Part shown: positions 60,699 through 64,000 of the stretch, piece by piece
How positions within the stretch are numbered: position 1 is the first letter of the stretch
Layout: every line of letters begins with the position of its first letter
Assembly: GCA_963708245.1 (NCBI GenBank)
Contig: OY970201.1
Location: 7,378,001-7,442,000, forward strand
DNA: 64,000 bases
Source of the DNA: CAVYXK01 sp963708245
Lineage (GTDB): Bacteria; Pseudomonadota; Alphaproteobacteria; Acetobacterales; Acetobacteraceae
Direction: 5' to 3'
Position numbers and translations under genes: made by a program
Notes under the pieces: generated by a model
What the model was told of the DNA's origin: nothing
Database searches by the model: none
The model's input: only the letters and a program-made list of their open reading frames with translations

Positions 60699-62258
60699 CT
60701 AACGCACTCCACGGATCGCGTCGGCCATCTTTTCGGCGATCATCACTGTGGTCAGGTGGGTATTGGCGCGCACCACCTCTGGCATAATCGAGGCGTCGAT
60801 CACCCGGAGCCCGCTCACGCCCAGCACACGGCATGCCGGATCGACCACGGACCGAGGGTCCGTTGCGTCGCCCATGCGGCAGGTGCCGCTGGCATGCTGG
60901 GCGTCGGAACATTCGGCCAGCATCCAGTCGTCGAGTGCGTCGCTGCCCAGCGGCTCGTTGATCGAGAGTCCGGTCGAGCCGTATTCGACGCGGTCGGCGA
61001 TGCTGGTGATCGCCGGGTGTAGTCCGATCTGCCGCAGGCGGCGGATACCATCGCGCATCCTGACGAGGTCGCTTTCATGCGACAGCATTTGCTCGTCCAC
61101 CTCGGGATCGGTCGTCGGGTCGGTGGTGGTGATGCGCACGCTGCCTTGGCTAAACGCCTGATAGACCGAGACGGCGATCATGCCGCGGGCGACACCGCCC
61201 TCGGCCTCCGGCCGCAGGTTCAGGGCGATCATGATCATGTCGTTCTCGCCCGCGCCGGCGAGGCCGGAGGTGTAACGCAGGCAGCAATTGGTGTGGCGGT
61301 GCGAAGGTGTCGGCACGCGCGCTGTCGGATTCAGATGCAACCTGATGCCGAGGATCGGATGGTCCAGCAGGTTCTCGCCCACTGGCAGGTCGGCCACGAC
61401 GGGCACGCCGATGCGCGCCAACAGCGCCGCCGGCCCGATGCCGGACCGCTGCAAAATCGCCGGCGAGTGGATTGCACCAGCGGACAGGATCACTTCGCGC
61501 ACCGCCCGCACGGTGCGGGTTTCGCCGCCGACCCGCACGCGCACGCCGTTCACGCTCGGGCGGTTGCCCTCGAAGGTCAGCGTCTCGACCAGGGCGTCGC
61601 CGCGGATTGTCAGGTTGGCACGAGGTCGGGCCGGCTCGAGATAGCCGTCATTGACCGAGACGCGGACCTCGTTGCGGCTGTTGATCGCATAGGGCGAAGC
61701 GCCGGTGCCGGCGGGTGCGTTATGGTCCTCGCACCAACCGTAGCCGAGTGGTTCGGCCGATGATTTGAGCGCGAGATCGACCGCTCCCCAGTCGGGCAGC
61801 GCCGCGCGGTGGATCGGGATCGGGCCGCCACGTCCGTGATAGGGAGCGTCGCCGAAATCCTCATCGTCCTCCAGCTTGCGGAAATACGGTAACACATCGC
61901 GCCAAGTCCATCCGGCGCAGCCTTGCGTGGCCCATCGGTCAAAATCGTCGGGCACGCCACGGATCGCGATCTGCCCGTTGATGGTGGAGCTGCCGCCGAT
62001 CGCTCGGCCGCGCCATAAGAGACGCGGCTGCTGCCGTTCGGTGCGTCGGGCGAGCAGCTTGGGCCAGCGATAGGCGTCGTCAGCGATGACCCGCATTGGA
62101 TTGGGGATGCGGATGTGCTCCGGCGTTTCCGCCGAGCGGAAGTCGCGGCCGGCTTCCAGCAGCAACACGCGGAGGGCGGGATCTTCACTCAATCGTGCCG
62201 CCAACACCGCGCCTGCCGAGCCGCCGCCGACGATGATGTAGTCGTACTCGGCGTGCAT
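60699..62258 (-). CDS. GMC-family FAD oxidoreductase (choline dehydrogenase-like)
   Basis: 519 residues. FAD-binding YDYIIVGGGSAGAVLAARLS, GMC signature 1 region RAIGGSSTINGQIAIRGVPD, signature 2 GAIHSPAILQRSGIGPAALL and the C-terminal catalytic His region (AQHASGTCRMGDATDPRSVV, NTHLTTVMIAEKMADAIR). An alcohol is oxidised; which one cannot be told. One base separates it from the upstream SDR stop, so the pair is an operon. Confidence 0.92.
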   Translation of the reverse strand: MHAEYDYIIVGGGSAGAVLAARLSEDPALRVLLLEAGRDFRSAETPEHIRIPNPMRVIADDAYRWPKLLARRTERQQPRLLWRGRAIGGSSTINGQIAIRGVPDDFDRWATQGCAGWTWRDVLPYFRKLEDDEDFGDAPYHGRGGPIPIHRAALPDWGAVDLALKSSAEPLGYGWCEDHNAPAGTGASPYAINSRNEVRVSVNDGYLEPARPRANLTIRGDALVETLTFEGNRPSVNGVRVRVGGETRTVRAVREVILSAGAIHSPAILQRSGIGPAALLARIGVPVVADLPVGENLLDHPILGIRLHLNPTARVPTPSHRHTNCCLRYTSGLAGAGENDMIMIALNLRPEAEGGVARGMIAVSVYQAFSQGSVRITTTDPTTDPEVDEQMLSHESDLVRMRDGIRRLRQIGLHPAITSIADRVEYGSTGLSINEPLGSDALDDWMLAECSDAQHASGTCRMGDATDPRSVVDPACRVLGVSGLRVIDASIMPEVVRANTHLTTVMIAEKMADAIRGVR

Positions 62259-62259
62259 C

Positions 62260-62991
62260 TTACAGCGAGACGCCTCCGTCGATAGTCATCTCGGCACCCG
62301 TGATATACGCGCTGTCGTCGGACAGCAGGAACAGCACCAGCTTGGCTACTTCCTCGGTAGTGCCCATACGGCGCATCGGCACCATCTCGATGCGACGGCG
62401 GTTCTCTTCGGGGCTGCGTACCTTCAGCATCTCGGTGTCGATCGGCCCCGGATGCACCGAGTTTACCCGGATGTTGCGCGGCGCGAGATCGATCGCGGCG
62501 GCCTTGGTCATGCCACGCAGCGCCCATTTGGTGGCGCTGTATGCGATTGCGCCGGGCGAGCCCCGCAAGCCGGCGACCGAGGAGATGTTGACGATAGAGC
62601 CACTACCAGAGCGCTCCATTGCACCCACCACCGCTTTCATCCCGAGAAAGCAGCCGAGCTGATTGACCCGCATGTGCCGCTCGAACAGCGCTGCATCAGT
62701 TTCCATGAGCGGGCGGGGGATGAAGATGCCAGCGTTGTTGACCATGCCGTGCAGGCCACCGAGGCGCTCGGCAGTTTCGACTGCTTCTGTCCAGTCAGCT
62801 TCTTCAGTGACGTCGTGGTGGAGGAATACCGCTGCATCGCCGAGCTCGGCGGCTAACCGACGGCCTTCGTTTTCCAGTATGTCGCCGATTATAACGCGGC
62901 CGCCTTCGGCGACGAGCATCCTGGCCTCCGCTGCTCCCTGACCGCGCGCTCCGCCGCTGATCAGAATGACTTTGCCGTCGAATCGAGCCAT
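62260..62991 (-). CDS. Short-chain dehydrogenase/reductase
   Basis: 243 residues from the ATG at 62991, chosen because FDGKVILISGGARGQGAAEA begins the Rossmann fold there. NAD(P)-binding GGARGQG, NNAG motif (HGMVNNAGIF), catalytic Ser (NISSVAGLRG) and YSATK, C-terminal AYITGAEMTIDGGVSL. Classical SDR, probably acting with the GMC enzyme on the same alcohol/ketone pathway. Confidence 0.94.
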   Translation of the reverse strand: MARFDGKVILISGGARGQGAAEARMLVAEGGRVIIGDILENEGRRLAAELGDAAVFLHHDVTEEADWTEAVETAERLGGLHGMVNNAGIFIPRPLMETDAALFERHMRVNQLGCFLGMKAVVGAMERSGSGSIVNISSVAGLRGSPGAIAYSATKWALRGMTKAAAIDLAPRNIRVNSVHPGPIDTEMLKVRSPEENRRRIEMVPMRRMGTTEEVAKLVLFLLSDDSAYITGAEMTIDGGVSL

Positions 62992-63109
62992 TTTTCCCTC
63001 CTGCGCCGTTTGCGGACTGTGGCGGCTCAGGACGATGGGCAAAACTCTGTCAAGAAGGAAGGACGTGTGATCGCAGAGACGCAGAGGCTGACGCGTTGCA
63101 ACTCCGCCT

Positions 63110-63330
63110 CTCCAAAGGCCGGACTCGTGATCGGTAGCGCCCGGCCGACAGCGGGGCCGATCAGAACGAGAGCAGGGCCACCGGTGGACCAGGCCGCCGC
63201 GCGCTCCACCAACTCGCCGAGCGTCCCCAACAAGGTTCGCTGCCGCGGGGTGCCGCCGCATTCGATCAGGGCCGCCGGCGTGCGCGGATCCTGTCCCGCC
63301 GCCGATGGGACCGTCATCGGCCGTTGATCC
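63110..63330 (-). pseudogene. Uroporphyrinogen-III methyltransferase C-terminal fragment
   Basis: The minus strand encodes PAALIECGGTPRQRTLLGTL and GGPALVLIGPAVGRAL, the last segment of CobA/SUMT enzymes (normally preceded by about 200 residues). Nothing upstream continues the protein. A relic of a siroheme/cobalamin gene. Confidence 0.6.
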
Positions 63331-63667
63331 GCGTGCCATCTTCGCCTTGAGTGCGTGCGTCCGCGAAAGCGGGGGCCGCCCGCGCGTTCCCGTCTTCCTC
63401 GGCGAAACGCGACAGATCGCACTTCTGTTCCGGATGCACGGAAGCCGTCTCAGCCGGCATCATGGATGCGCACAGTGGACCGCCTCGATCGGCGGCATGG
63501 GCCGCGCCGCCGTGCGGCCTCGACGGTTCAGGACCTTTCGCGCTACCGGAGGTGGGGTGGCTCGCCGATCACGTCAGTCCTCGCCGCCACCCCACCTCCG
63601 CTCCGCTCACTCAGTGTGAGTCGGAAAGATCGCGTACCCCGGCACAGATGCGCCGGAGCTGCATCGT
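63331..63667. other. Gene-poor region
   Basis: About 340 bases between the cobA-like relic and the lipoprotein gene. Apart from the inverted GGTGGGGTGGCTCG/CACCCCACCTCCG near 63549-63601 I see nothing in it. Confidence 0.4.
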
Positions 63668-63832
63668 TTACGGCGTAGTGACTACTGCCGTGCCCGGCGC
63701 CGGCGTCACGACCGCCGCACTGGGGGCCGGAGTGACGACGGTGGTCTTCGGCGTCGTGTCCGGCGGAGGCGAGTTGTTTATGCAGCCCGCAAGGCCGAGC
63801 AAGGCTAATGGGACGAACCAGGCGATACGCAT
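63668..63832 (-). CDS. Small lipoprotein
   Basis: 54 residues from the ATG at 63832 with AAAAGGAGA upstream. Signal with lipobox LLGLAGC, then a Thr/Pro/Val repeat (TTVVTPAPSAAVVTPAPGTA). Small Pro/Thr-rich lipoproteins are common; role unknown. Confidence 0.65.
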   Translation of the reverse strand: MRIAWFVPLALLGLAGCINNSPPPDTTPKTTVVTPAPSAAVVTPAPGTAVVTTP

Positions 63833-64000
63833 GGCGGGGATCTCTCCTTTTGTTGCTCTGCCAAGAGCACCCTGAATTGGGGAGCAACTCATGGCTGGTC
63901 CGTGCCCGAATCATGGCAGGTTCACGGTGAGGGGTCACAAACGAGTGGGCGGCGGGCGAACTGGGCCTCCCCGCCAACAAATGGGGAACACGCGCGCTCT
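63833..64000. other. Window end, no gene seen
   Basis: Upstream region of the small lipoprotein gene; no second gene is supported before the window ends. Confidence 0.4.

Noticed and set aside
1..64000. CRISPR array to accompany the Cas1 fragment
   Set aside because: No regularly spaced direct repeats of 25-40 bases were seen near 9-10 kb or elsewhere.

Overview
The window is high-GC alphaproteobacterial DNA, most likely from a member of the Acetobacteraceae/Rhodospirillales. This rests on the flagellar gene complement and order (fliL, fliM, a membrane/coiled-coil gene, motE, cheY, cheZ, then flgB, flgC, fliE, fliQ, fliR, flhB next to recA), on the frequent 4-base ATGA gene overlaps, and on the kinds of insertion sequence present. 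No rRNA, tRNA or CRISPR array was recognised. All family names come from reading protein motifs by eye; no database search was run.

Layout. (1) 1-5058: the 5' part of rpoH, a large winged-helix/ATPase regulator broken by one frameshift, and about 1.1 kb of gene-poor DNA with a cluster of alternating repeats. (2) 5059-20.6 kb: an insertion-sequence graveyard. A small membrane-protein gene is split by an IS66-type and an IS256-type element, and a second small gene is split by an IS1380-type element. In each case the target-site duplications rejoin an open frame. Between and around them lie a Cas1 C-terminal fragment with no CRISPR, a serine recombinase joined to a zinc-ribbon membrane protein, an ISNCY-type transposase whose end motif recurs 4.2 kb away beyond an APH-like kinase and an IS110 element, and a truncated recombinase joined to a DUF2971-like gene. 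(3) 20.7-27.3 kb: an integrated element resembling a phage satellite, with a tyrosine integrase, an AlpA-like HTH protein, a SpoVG-like protein, a primase-polymerase and, next to the last, an origin-like pair of opposed 9-bp-period repeat arrays around an AT-rich core.

(4) 27.5-43.3 kb: chromosomal core. Two flagellar operons are separated by speD/speE, a Uma2-type gene and fliP/fliO on the other strand; recA and a cytidine-deaminase-like gene follow. (5) 43.5-50.7 kb: two YxWxPGHW-type exported proteins, a complete sugar ABC transporter (binding protein, two permeases, ATPase), a CaiB/BaiF CoA-transferase and a ferritin-like protein.

(6) 51.0-58.2 kb: a family of three tiny exported proteins ending in GSRGSVVE(I/V), two of them with a second tiny companion gene. 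Between them sits a 5.35-kb transposon-like unit (51572-56923) inserted in the signature motif of a decayed amino-acid ABC ATPase gene. It carries dmeR-dmeF (Co/Ni efflux), a second cation transporter divergent from a merR gene around a perfect 21-bp operator, and two group II introns (one without an ORF, one with an RT gene), but no transposase. (7) 58.2-64 kb: an IS5/IS427-type element with an A6G frameshift site, a DegP-like protease, a GMC oxidoreductase, a short-chain dehydrogenase, a cobA-like fragment and a small lipoprotein.

Six otherwise intact genes carry a single-base frameshift (around 1461, 15897, 28165, 41494, 46109 and 49594), most at short homopolymers. Either the assembly has indel errors or these genes are decaying; protein calls crossing these points should be treated as provisional.
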